From JBAYZQ01 sp041672385 (lineage in GTDB: Bacteria > Spirochaetota > Spirochaetia > Sphaerochaetales > Sphaerochaetaceae), in NCBI GenBank assembly GCA_041672385.1, contig JBAYZQ010000030.1, positions 1 through 17,189 of the forward strand: a DNA stretch of 17,189 bases. Reading direction: 5' to 3'. The translations under genes and the position numbers were made by a program. The notes under the pieces are model-generated. The model was not told the origin of the DNA, ran no database searches, and saw nothing but the letters and a program-made list of their open reading frames with translations. Shown here one piece after another: positions 6,780-14,198 of this stretch; the stretch's first letter is position 1; each line of letters starts with the position of its first letter.

Positions 6780-8618
6780 TTATTTTGAATTAAAAAAAGG
6801 TTTGTCTATTACTATTATTTTACTTGTTTTTGGAGGAAGCACAACCTTTAAATTTCCTTTTTCGCCGGTAAAATAATCATAATAGGCATTACTAACAAAA
6901 CTATCTATGGTGATTATACTTTCTTTATTATTCCTATTCAACATTAGAACAATAGCTTTTTCTTTATTGTATCGGGCAAAAGTCATGCTATTTTCTGAAT
7001 TATTAAGTGTTTTATACTGACCAAACGAAAATAAGTTTTTATTTTCGTTTCTTAGTTTTCCCAAATTTTTATAAAGTATATAAAAATCTTTGTTCCATTT
7101 ATTTTTATCCCAAACCATTGGATAACGAGAATTTTCGATACTATCAACTTTTCCCTCTAGCCCTATCTCATCCCCATAATATACACTTGGCATTCCTGGA
7201 ATCAAATAAAGCAACATTATACATCCACTATAAATATTAAAATCAAAAATTTTTTGATTGTTATGGAGTCTTGAAGTATCATGACTATCAATTAAATTAA
7301 ACTGGAAATAAATCATCTGTTGTAACATTGAATCAAAGACTTGATCTAAATTATCTGATAACTCTTTTCCAGTAAAAGGCCTCTCTTTTGAAGGTTCAAA
7401 TTCTCCATATGACCTTTGGAAACAATCTCTTTCACCGGCCCATCTTCTTATAATTCGGCCACTACCTACATAGTTCATAGTAGCATCCCAAATATCTCCC
7501 TGTAAAAATTCACTGCTATCTTCCCAATCTTCCCCAACTAAATAAGTTTGGCTGTTTTCTTCTCTTACAGCTTCTCTAACTTCAGACCAAACTTCTTTGC
7601 AAAAATTGTCTTCTTTAAAAACCCCTACTTGATTTGCAACATCTAATCTCCATCCATCTTGTCCAAAATCCTTTTTTAAGAATTTTCTCATAACAGAATT
7701 TTCTCCCCGATATATCAAATCTCTTAATTTATCACTTGAATAATTTAATTGAGGAAGAGTATTTACATTATTCCAAAATTCATAACTTCCATCTTCTTTC
7801 CTGTAATAGAATTCGCTAAATTTTCCATTTTGCTTAGCATCCAAAAACCAAGGATTTTGAGATCCTGTATGGTTTATTGAAATATCAGTTATTACTTTTA
7901 TTCCATTTTTATGGAGAGTCTCAATCATTCGTTTGTAGGCTTCATTTCCACCTAGCTTTTCATCTACATTAAAAAAATCTATACAATCATAGCGATGCGT
8001 AGTAAGAGAACTTGCAATAGGGTTCAAATAAACTGCATTTATACCAAGTTCTTTAAAATGTTCAATCGAATCTTCAATACCTTTTAAGTCTCCATTATAA
8101 AAATCAAGACAATGTCCTTCTTTAAAATTTAGAGGTGGATCTTCCCAGTTCATAACTTTTACTCTTCCACCATCAAATTCATATTCATTATTCTTAGCAC
8201 CTACTGTCTCATCTCCTTTCTTAAATCTATCAGGAAATACTTGATAACAAGTACTTGAACTTACCCACTCTGGTTCTTCAAGATTACTTTTTAATAAAAA
8301 GGCACAATTATTAACAGGAAGCAAGGTTTGAACTCCAAATCTTGTTATATAGACAGTATTTATATTTTCATCTTCTTCATATTGAAAATTAAAATACCAT
8401 CTTAAATCCACTTTTTTCATAAAAAAATCAATTTCATAGAAAGATTCATTTTTATTCATAGGTAAATGGTTAATAAACCCATTTTCTAAAAAACAAAAAT
8501 CGGCTCTTTTTATTTTAAGTTCTGTATTAACAAAAATACTTATTTTAATTTTATCTCCTACTTTGGGAAAAAGTGGATTTACATATAAACTGCTTATTCC
8601 TGTATCAAAATTCATCAT
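6780..8618 (-). CDS. Cytoplasmic alpha-amylase-family (GH13) glycosidase, neopullulanase/maltodextrinase-like
   Basis: This 612-residue enzyme hydrolyses alpha-glucosidic bonds of maltodextrins. The first ~105 residues look like the beta-sandwich domain typical of neopullulanase and cyclomaltodextrinase types. The barrel begins at YQVFPDRF (125-132). All four GH13 regions are present: DISINH (245-250); GWRLDVANQV with nucleophile D326; VGEDW with acid/base E363; and LIDSHDTSR with D447. A small C-terminal beta domain ends the protein. There is no signal peptide, so it should act in the cytoplasm on imported oligosaccharides or glycogen. Region II reads DVANQ where related enzymes, as I recall them, usually have DVANE. 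AAGGA precedes a double ATG; the first is taken as the start. The divergent neighbour malQ fits the same pathway. Exact subfamily specificity is not decided by sequence alone. Confidence 0.9.
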   Translation of the reverse strand: MMNFDTGISSLYVNPLFPKVGDKIKISIFVNTELKIKRADFCFLENGFINHLPMNKNESFYEIDFFMKKVDLRWYFNFQYEEDENINTVYITRFGVQTLLPVNNCAFLLKSNLEEPEWVSSSTCYQVFPDRFKKGDETVGAKNNEYEFDGGRVKVMNWEDPPLNFKEGHCLDFYNGDLKGIEDSIEHFKELGINAVYLNPIASSLTTHRYDCIDFFNVDEKLGGNEAYKRMIETLHKNGIKVITDISINHTGSQNPWFLDAKQNGKFSEFYYRKEDGSYEFWNNVNTLPQLNYSSDKLRDLIYRGENSVMRKFLKKDFGQDGWRLDVANQVGVFKEDNFCKEVWSEVREAVREENSQTYLVGEDWEDSSEFLQGDIWDATMNYVGSGRIIRRWAGERDCFQRSYGEFEPSKERPFTGKELSDNLDQVFDSMLQQMIYFQFNLIDSHDTSRLHNNQKIFDFNIYSGCIMLLYLIPGMPSVYYGDEIGLEGKVDSIENSRYPMVWDKNKWNKDFYILYKNLGKLRNENKNLFSFGQYKTLNNSENSMTFARYNKEKAIVLMLNRNNKESIITIDSFVSNAYYDYFTGEKGNLKVVLPPKTSKIIVIDKPFFNSK

Positions 8619-8634
8619 AATTATTCCTTCTTAG

Positions 8635-8704
8635 TTGACCGGTTTACTTCGAGAGTTTACAATACAAAAGTTGAATTTGTAAAGTCAACCGCTTTTAGTA
8701 TATT
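8635..8704. promoter_or_regulatory. Overlapping promoters of the amylase gene and malQ
   Basis: On the plus strand TTGACC (8635-8640), a 17-base spacer and TACAAT (8658-8663) form a good promoter for malQ. A second possibility is TTGTAA (8677-8682), 16 bases, TATATT (8699-8704). On the minus strand TTGACT (8688-8683), 18 bases, TATTGT (8664-8659) could serve the amylase gene. The first plus-strand promoter and the minus-strand one point toward each other, with the two -35 boxes forming inverted GTTGAC repeats. No catabolite-repression box of known consensus was recognised. Confidence 0.5.
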
Positions 8705-8720
8705 ACAAAAATGAGGTTTT

Positions 8721-10223
8721 ATGGAAAATATTAAGTATAGTGGAATTCTTCTTCACCCTACAAGTCTTCCTGGAAATAATGGAATTGGAGAACTGGGAAA
8801 AGAAAGTTATAGGTTTGTAGACTTTTTAGCTGAAACTCATACCAAATTTTGGCAAACCTTACCTTTAGGTCCAACTGGTTATGGAGATTCACCCTATGCC
8901 CCAAGATCCACCTTTGCTGGTAATGAACTTCTAATCTCACTGGATTTATTAATTGAGCAAAGCTTTATTTCCGAAAAAGATTTAAATAATAAGCCAATTT
9001 TTAATAAAGGAAAAATAAATTTTGGAACTTTGATAAATTGGAAAATTCCTATTCTTTTTAAAGCCGCTGAAAATTTCTTAAAAAAAGAAAATAAAGACTT
9101 TGAAGAATTCATAAAAATAAATTCATTTTTTCTTGATGACTATTCAATGTTCATGGTATTGAGTAGAAAATATAATGATCAGCGATGGTTCAGTGTTTGG
9201 GATAAGAAGTATGCCAACAGAGAAGAAAATGCTTTAAAAACTTTAAGAACTCAAGAATCTACCAAGCTGAAAATCTGGTGTGTTTTACAGTATTTTTTCT
9301 TTTCTCAGTGGATGAGATTAAAGAAATATGCAAATGATAAAGGAATCCAAATAATTGGAGATATTCCAATATTTGTTTCTTCAGATAGTTGTGATACTTG
9401 GAGTAACCCATCTTTATTCAATCTTGATTCTGAGGGTAATTTCTCAACTGTTTCAGGTTGCCCTCCTGATTGTTTTTGTCCAACAGGACAACTATGGGGT
9501 AATCCAACTTATAATTGGGAAAAAATGAAAAAAAACAAATACTCTTGGTGGATTAAGCGAATATCAGAGGTGGCTAAAACCTGCGATATTCTCAGAATTG
9601 ACCATTTTAGAGGTTTTGAATCCTATTGGTCCATAAAAGCAGGAAGTTTAAATGCCGTAGATGGGATTTGGGAAAAAGGACCAGGATATTCATTATTTAA
9701 ACAAATAAAAAAAGAAATACCAAATATAAAAATTATTGCTGAAGATTTAGGTTTTATAACGGATAAAGTAGAAAAGCTTCTAAAAGAAACCAATTATCCT
9801 GGGATGAGAATTCAGATTTTTGGTTATGAAAAAATTAACGGAAAATTTAACCTAAGTAATAACTATTTACCCAAGAACTATCCTTATAATACTGTAGCTT
9901 ACACTGGAACTCATGATAACCAAACTTTAGTCGGTTGGTTTAATACCCAAGATGAAGAATTTAAAAATCTTCTTCTAAAATACTATAATACCAATGAAAA
10001 TAAAATATTTGATTGTATACTTTTAGATCTATTCTCTTCAAATGCAAAATACACAATTATTCCAATTCAGGATTTACTAAAACTCGATGACAAAGCTAGA
10101 ATGAATACTCCATCAACTTGCAGTGATCATAACTGGACTTGGCGATTAGAAAAGGATCAATTAAATCAAAAGATCTCTAAATTTTTAACCTTTCTCAACG
10201 AAAAATCAAAACGTAATTTCTAA
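8721..10223 (+). CDS. malQ: 4-alpha-glucanotransferase (amylomaltase, GH77)
   Basis: MalQ moves glucan segments between maltodextrins and releases glucose, complementing the amylase encoded divergently. The 500-residue length is normal for a bacterial amylomaltase. Family motifs run in order: GILLHPTSLPGNNGIGELG (8-26), LPLGPTGYGDSPYAP (47-61), GDIPIFV (213-219), GQLWGNP (256-262), RIDHFRGF with nucleophile D294, AEDLG with acid/base E341, and THDN with D399. Two normally conserved places differ from what I recall of the family: the substrate loop reads GCPPDCFCPTGQLWG, with three cysteines where GVPPDYFS is usual, and the C-terminal motif is NTPSTCSDHNWTWRL rather than NTPG...GNW. A ribosome binding site (GAGG) lies 4 bases before the ATG. 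The gene ends 26 bases from the convergent adk with no visible terminator. Confidence 0.95.
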   Translation: MENIKYSGILLHPTSLPGNNGIGELGKESYRFVDFLAETHTKFWQTLPLGPTGYGDSPYAPRSTFAGNELLISLDLLIEQSFISEKDLNNKPIFNKGKINFGTLINWKIPILFKAAENFLKKENKDFEEFIKINSFFLDDYSMFMVLSRKYNDQRWFSVWDKKYANREENALKTLRTQESTKLKIWCVLQYFFFSQWMRLKKYANDKGIQIIGDIPIFVSSDSCDTWSNPSLFNLDSEGNFSTVSGCPPDCFCPTGQLWGNPTYNWEKMKKNKYSWWIKRISEVAKTCDILRIDHFRGFESYWSIKAGSLNAVDGIWEKGPGYSLFKQIKKEIPNIKIIAEDLGFITDKVEKLLKETNYPGMRIQIFGYEKINGKFNLSNNYLPKNYPYNTVAYTGTHDNQTLVGWFNTQDEEFKNLLLKYYNTNENKIFDCILLDLFSSNAKYTIIPIQDLLKLDDKARMNTPSTCSDHNWTWRLEKDQLNQKISKFLTFLNEKSKRNF

Positions 10224-10249
10224 GTGCCAAATCCATTAAGAAAAAAGTT

Positions 10250-10876
10250 TTATTTTAGTTTACTTTTTAAAATACTAAAAACTTCCTCTGGACTTCCAGA
10301 TGCATCAATATCAATAATTAAACCTTCATTTTTGTAATAATCAATCAAAGGTTCAGTTGATTCTTTGTAAACAGAAAGACGATTTTTAATTGCATCTTCT
10401 TTGTCATCAGGTCTTTGATACAAAGGTTCTCCAGTTTCATCATCAATGCCTTCAACTTTAGGAGGATTATAAATCAAATGATAAATTTTACCAGTTGATT
10501 TACACATTCTTCTTCCACTTAATCTTTTTACTACAATATTATTATCAAGTTGAAAATTAATAACAGCATCAAGGTTAACCATTTTTTTCAAAGAATCAGC
10601 TTGTACAACTGTCCGGGGAAAGCCATCAAGAATAAAGCCTTTTTTACAGTCAGCTTCCTTAAGCCTTTCTTCTACCATAGCGACGGTAACTGAATCAGGA
10701 ACAAGATCTCCACTGGCAAGAATTGCCTTGACCTTTTTCCCAAGTTCTGTTTCATTTTTTATCGCATTCCTGAAAAGATCACCAGTTGAAATATGGGAAA
10801 TTCCATAATAATCTTTAGCTTGCGAAGCTATTGTTCCCTTTCCAGCGCCGGGAGGGCCTAAAAATACTAAATTCAT
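10250..10876 (-). CDS. adk: Adenylate kinase
   Basis: This enzyme interconverts ATP + AMP and 2 ADP. The 208 residues carry the P-loop GPPGAGKGT (7-15), the AMP-binding STGDLFR (30-36) and DGFPRT (84-89), and a long LID domain (about 121-158) ending in YQRPDD. The LID has one cysteine only (C125, in RRMCKSTGKIYH), so this is the type without a structural zinc site. Length is normal. The ATG follows AGAGGA at suitable distance. The gene stands alone, divergent from upp and convergent with malQ. Essential housekeeping function; identification is secure. Confidence 0.97.
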   Translation of the reverse strand: MNLVFLGPPGAGKGTIASQAKDYYGISHISTGDLFRNAIKNETELGKKVKAILASGDLVPDSVTVAMVEERLKEADCKKGFILDGFPRTVVQADSLKKMVNLDAVINFQLDNNIVVKRLSGRRMCKSTGKIYHLIYNPPKVEGIDDETGEPLYQRPDDKEDAIKNRLSVYKESTEPLIDYYKNEGLIIDIDASGSPEEVFSILKSKLK

Positions 10877-10927
10877 AAATTATCCTCTTTAATATCTATT
10901 AATTTATCAATAGAATATAACTAGTAA

Positions 10928-10956
10928 TTGTAAAATTTCAAGGTTTACAATAAAAT
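10928..10956 (+). promoter_or_regulatory. Candidate promoter of the upp gene
   Basis: TTGTAA (10928-10933) and TAAAAT (10951-10956) are separated by 17 bases, with the start codon 33 bases downstream of the -10 element. The divergent adk promoter must lie in the same 113-base gap, but no candidate for it was convincing. Confidence 0.45.
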
Positions 10957-10989
10957 AAACGGAGTAAATTAAGATTTTTGGAGAATAAA

Positions 10990-12051
10990 ATGAATAAAAT
11001 TACGTTAAATGCAACGGATTTAGACGGTTATCTAACACAAACAGATAAAAATACAATTTCTAAGCTTGATGAGTTATACAAAAACTCACTTTCGGCTTGT
11101 ACTGAAATCAATAGCTTTAATGATGTAAATAAAGTAGTTGATGGAAATGAAAAACTTGTAAAATCTGCTGCAGAAATTGGAAAATACTTAGAAAACGTTG
11201 CCTCAAAAGAACCAAGAATCCATGTTTATTCTTTTGATACTCCTCAAGAGCAACATGGTGAAGCCTCTAGACTAATTGCAAAATTACGTTCCCCTAAAAC
11301 AAGCCATGAAGAATTTGTTTATTATATACAAAGGGCTTATGAGCTCTTGTTTTCACATGTTTTTGCTAATGCTGCTCTTCCAAAAAAACGCAGTATAATA
11401 ACCCCTACTCCAGTAGATATTCCTGTACAAAACTACGCAGCTCACAAAATACCAGATGTAGATTCAGTGACAAAAAACACTGTTATGTGTGTAATGCTTC
11501 GTGGAGCTTTACTTCCCTCTATGATTATAAGTAAAGAAATTCAAGATTATTCATCCAACAATTTTATTACTCCTTTTGCACTATTTAAAATAAAAAGAGA
11601 TGAATCTAAACATGAAAAAAATATGGTTTATAATCTAGATCTTGATAGAAGTTTTTTTAATCTTGAAGAACTTGATGGTAAGGATTTGATTTTTGCAGAT
11701 CCAATGAATGCAACAGGTGGTTCCCTTATCACAATAATAAAATATTTAACTGATTCTGGAATAAAACCAAAATCAGTAAAATTCATTAATGTTATTAGTG
11801 CACTAAAGGGAAGTCTTAGAATTATAAGAAGTATAGAAAATTGCCATGTTTATACACTTTGGATGGATCCAGTTTTAAATGAAAAAGCCTATATACTTCC
11901 AGGACTTGGAGATGCAGGTGACCGGTTAAATGGTATTGATTCTGCTGACAACCCTAGAAACATGATACAATTAATGGCAGATTATGGAACTAATATCACT
12001 TCTTTATATAGATCTCAGGTAAAAAAAATTGAAGAAACAGTACTGGGTTAA
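10990..12051 (+). CDS. upp: Uracil phosphoribosyltransferase-like protein with N-terminal extension
   Basis: The enzyme joins uracil and PRPP to give UMP in pyrimidine salvage. From about residue 93 the protein follows UPRTase: a conserved VMLRGALLPSM stretch (168-178), the PRPP-binding loop ADPMNATGGS (236-245), and the uracil-binding C-terminal motif LNEKAYILPGLGDAGDR (296-312), which is diagnostic of the family. The 353 residues exceed the usual ~210. About 90 extra residues at the N-terminus form a charged helical region of unknown role, and about 40 residues follow the last motif. The ATG at 10990 is chosen over a TTG at 10978 because GGAG, 7 bases before the ATG, overlaps that TTG. The downstream lipoprotein gene starts inside its 3' end. 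Uracil specificity is likely but an uncharacterised subfamily cannot be excluded. Confidence 0.88.
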   Translation: MNKITLNATDLDGYLTQTDKNTISKLDELYKNSLSACTEINSFNDVNKVVDGNEKLVKSAAEIGKYLENVASKEPRIHVYSFDTPQEQHGEASRLIAKLRSPKTSHEEFVYYIQRAYELLFSHVFANAALPKKRSIITPTPVDIPVQNYAAHKIPDVDSVTKNTVMCVMLRGALLPSMIISKEIQDYSSNNFITPFALFKIKRDESKHEKNMVYNLDLDRSFFNLEELDGKDLIFADPMNATGGSLITIIKYLTDSGIKPKSVKFINVISALKGSLRIIRSIENCHVYTLWMDPVLNEKAYILPGLGDAGDRLNGIDSADNPRNMIQLMADYGTNITSLYRSQVKKIEETVLG

Positions 12052-12637
12052 ATTATTAATATTAATATTTTTTCTCTTTTTATGTTTGGGATGTAAAACG
12101 TTACTAGATGAAAATCAAATAACTAGTGCATCGATTGACTTGGCTGAGGCAAAACTCAGTCAAGGTCAGTTAAAACAGGCTATTAGTGTATATACAGACA
12201 CTTTAGAGATAATTGAGAATGAAAAACTTTTCTACAACAAACTTCTACTTCTAATTGAAGATAAAAATTATGAAGAAGCAGACAAATTTGCTATTTTAGC
12301 TTTTCAAAAATACCCCTACTTTTTAAAATTTTTAAAGGCTAGAATCCAGATTAATTTAGATCAAAATAATTATGAAGAAGCAATTAAAATTGCAAATCAA
12401 ATTCTTGATTTATCTGCTTTTGATGATGATGCAATTAGCATAATTTTAAAAGTTTTGAAAGACCAAAACCAAAACCAAGAGCTCTTCTTACGTGCTAAAG
12501 AATTTTATGAAAAGGGCTATATAAATGATGAAATCCTTAGCATTTTATCACAAAACGATACTTCTTATCTGGGAATAGAATCCTATTATTTAGAGAAAGA
12601 AAATTCCAACAGCAGCACCGATAAAAATCCAGATTAG
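12029..12637 (+). CDS. Predicted lipoprotein with TPR-like helical repeats
   Basis: The 202-residue product starts with a lipoprotein-type signal: MKKQYWVK, a hydrophobic run (about 9-20) and a cleavage region FLCLGC with lipidated C22. The cysteine at position -3 departs from the standard lipobox but would be tolerated by the relaxed spirochaete version. The rest is helical with TPR character: LAEAKLSQGQLKQAISVYTD near 39-58 and NNYEEAIKIANQILDL near 112-127. It would be membrane-anchored and act as a protein-binding scaffold; no partner is evident. The only start that includes the basic N-terminus is TTG at 12029, overlapping the last 23 bases of upp, with AGG a little far upstream. The 3' end overlaps convergent chrA by 48 bases. 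The N-terminus is the least certain part. Confidence 0.7.
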   Translation: MKKQYWVKLLILIFFLFLCLGCKTLLDENQITSASIDLAEAKLSQGQLKQAISVYTDTLEIIENEKLFYNKLLLLIEDKNYEEADKFAILAFQKYPYFLKFLKARIQINLDQNNYEEAIKIANQILDLSAFDDDAISIILKVLKDQNQNQELFLRAKEFYEKGYINDEILSILSQNDTSYLGIESYYLEKENSNSSTDKNPD

Positions 12638-13126
12638 TGGATGCCAATTCTTAAATTTTAATATAAGAATAAACAATGCTATAAAAACTAAAAAATTAAT
12701 CCAAAGAATTTGTGGACCCTCAAATAAAGAAATTTTAGCTATACTTAACCAAGCAAACGTTAGTAAACCTAAAGCAACCGGTCTTATAACAAGTAATACA
12801 TTTTGTACAATTAATTCCTGTTTAAAGCGAATCAAAAATCTTGAAATAAGCATTATTATTATTAAAGAAGGTAAAATCTCTCCCAGCGTTGCAACAACTC
12901 CTCCGAAAACAGAGGCAACTGTATTTCCAACATAAGTAGCCATGTTTATACCTATTGGTCCTGGAGTTGATTGACTTACGGCTATCATATCAGCTAGCTC
13001 TTTAACAGAAAACCAATTTGGAAATTTTAAGCTAAGATCTATTAAAAATGGAACTGTAGCTGGGCCTCCACCAATAGCAAAAAGACCTATTTTAAAGAAT
13101 TCCCAAAATAAAGTTAAATAAATCAT
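12590..13126 (-). CDS. chrA: Chromate transporter family half-protein (second subunit)
   Basis: This is one CHR domain of 178 residues with the family's N-terminal motif FFKIGLFAIGGGPATVPFL (9-27) and the STPGPIGINMATYVG signature near 53-67, followed by several hydrophobic helices. Short CHR proteins come as adjacent pairs that together make the full transporter; the partner is immediately upstream and overlaps it by four bases (ATGA), implying coupled translation. Members of this family export chromate, but in many anaerobes the physiological anion is unknown, so the name is a family label. AAAGGGA precedes the ATG. The 3' end overlaps the lipoprotein gene on the other strand by 48 bases. 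Confidence 0.88.
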   Translation of the reverse strand: MIYLTLFWEFFKIGLFAIGGGPATVPFLIDLSLKFPNWFSVKELADMIAVSQSTPGPIGINMATYVGNTVASVFGGVVATLGEILPSLIIIMLISRFLIRFKQELIVQNVLLVIRPVALGLLTFAWLSIAKISLFEGPQILWINFLVFIALFILILKFKNWHPLIWIFIGAAVGIFFL

Positions 13127-13692
13127 GTATTTTTCCCTTTAACTTCTTTTTTTACAACAATGAAATGAAAAATTAGACCAATTACCAAAGCCATTATTAC
13201 TAAAATCGTAGAGCTAATATTCAAAAGCAATTTTAATGACAAACAACCGAAAATCAATACTATAAAGAAAAAATTTATTTTATTACTTTTGATTAATTTC
13301 ATTACTGCTTTTAAAATTAAAGCACATACGGCTATTCTTATTCCAGCAAAAGCTTTAATAAGATAAATATTATTTTGATACTTTCGAATAATAGTACCCA
13401 GAATGGTAATTATTATAATTGAAGGAAAAACAACTCCAAGAGTAGCTGCTATTCCACCAAGCACTCCTCTTTTTGAGTATCCTATAAAAGTTGCTGTATT
13501 TACTGCTATTATTCCTGGGGTAAACTGACTAATTGCATAAAAGTCCAAGGCGTCTTTTAAACTCACCCACCCTCGCTTATCGCATATCTCATGTTCAAGC
13601 ATCGGTAACATTGCCATTCCACCACCAAAAGTCATAATTCCAATTTTAAAGAATACAAAAAAAAGCTCTGTAAGCCTGACCTTTTTATTCAT
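13123..13692 (-). CDS. chrA: Chromate transporter family half-protein (first subunit)
   Basis: This 189-residue membrane protein is the partner of the CHR half downstream. It shows the paired motifs FFKIGIMTFGGGMAMLPML (about 13-31) and FTPGIIAVNTATFIG (about 56-70), then four or five hydrophobic helices and a lysine-rich tail (VVKKEVKGKNT). Its ATG lies inside the end of rnhA with an 8-base overlap (ATGAATAA), and its stop overlaps the next start, so rnhA and both chrA genes form one minus-strand operon. There is no strong ribosome binding site, so translation probably depends on coupling to rnhA. The substrate is likely an oxyanion such as chromate or sulfate, inferred from family only. Confidence 0.88.
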   Translation of the reverse strand: MNKKVRLTELFFVFFKIGIMTFGGGMAMLPMLEHEICDKRGWVSLKDALDFYAISQFTPGIIAVNTATFIGYSKRGVLGGIAATLGVVFPSIIIITILGTIIRKYQNNIYLIKAFAGIRIAVCALILKAVMKLIKSNKINFFFIVLIFGCLSLKLLLNISSTILVIMALVIGLIFHFIVVKKEVKGKNT

Positions 13693-14134
13693 TAATAATT
13701 TTATCCATTTCTATTCTTACCATCGAATCACACATTTCATTATAAGTATTCCCAGCATGACCTTTGACCCAAGACCACTGAACTTTTGTCTTTTCAGTCC
13801 ATAAATCAAGTTCTTTCCAGAGATCTTGATTTTTTACAGGTTGTTTATTTGCAGTCCTCCAACCATTTTTTTTCCAGTTGAATATCCACATTGTAATTCC
13901 ATTTTTAACATATTGGCTGTCTGTAATAAGCATTACTTTTTCACCATCTTTATTAATAGCGTATTTCAACGCATTTATTACTGCTGTTAATTCCATCCTA
14001 TTGTTAGTTGTAGCTTTTTCATTTCCACTAGACTTGAAAACAACCTGACTTTTATCAACCACAACAAAGGCCCAACCGCCCGGTCCTGGATTTCCGCTAC
14101 ATCCACCATCTGTATAAACAATTACTTCATTCAT
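13685..14134 (-). CDS. rnhA: Ribonuclease HI
   Basis: RNase HI cuts the RNA strand of RNA-DNA hybrids, for example R-loops and replication primers. The 149-residue protein contains every catalytic residue in register with the E. coli enzyme: D9 (YTDGG), E48 (RMEL), D72 (TDSQY), H126 (KGHAG) and D136 (CDSM). The basic handle region (NWKKNGWRTANKQPVKN, about 86-102) is present. The ATG at 14134 gives the canonical start; an upstream GTG at 14158 would add eight residues lying in the -10 region. No ribosome binding site precedes the ATG, and the -10 box TATAAT ends only 7 bases before it, so the mRNA is probably leaderless. It is the first gene of the rnhA-chrA-chrA operon. Confidence 0.95.
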   Translation of the reverse strand: MNEVIVYTDGGCSGNPGPGGWAFVVVDKSQVVFKSSGNEKATTNNRMELTAVINALKYAINKDGEKVMLITDSQYVKNGITMWIFNWKKNGWRTANKQPVKNQDLWKELDLWTEKTKVQWSWVKGHAGNTYNEMCDSMVRIEMDKIINE

Positions 14135-14141
14135 AATTTTT

Positions 14142-14171
14142 ATTATAAATAAAAACACAACTTGACATCAA
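14142..14171 (-). promoter_or_regulatory. Promoter of rnhA giving a leaderless mRNA
   Basis: On the minus strand TTGATG (14171-14166) is followed after 18 bases by a perfect TATAAT (14147-14142). Only seven bases (AAAAATT) separate it from the ATG at 14134, so transcription should begin at or next to the start codon. Its -35 box shares two bases with that of the opposite btu promoter. Confidence 0.65.
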
Positions 14172-14190
14172 GTAAGAAGTCAAATACAAT
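14162..14190 (+). promoter_or_regulatory. Promoter of the cobalamin riboswitch and btuFCD operon
   Basis: A perfect -35 hexamer TTGACA (14162-14167), a 17-base spacer and TACAAT (14185-14190, 5 of 6 matches) lie just before the riboswitch. The expected transcription start near 14197 falls immediately ahead of the first riboswitch stem. Confidence 0.8.
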
Positions 14191-14198
14191 CAGCTATA

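Noticed and set aside
10224..10249. Terminator between convergent malQ and adk
   Set aside because: Searched by eye on both strands; there are A and T runs but no stem.
8641..10956. Recurrent TTTACAA/TTGTAAA motif upstream of several genes, considered as a shared operator
   Set aside because: Most copies can be read as variant -35 boxes (TTTACA, TTGTAA) in an AT-rich genome, and flanking bases are not conserved.
14135..14158. GTG at 14158 as the start of rnhA
   Set aside because: It would place codons within the TATAAT box and add residues before the canonical MNEVIVYTDGG start; no ribosome binding site supports it.
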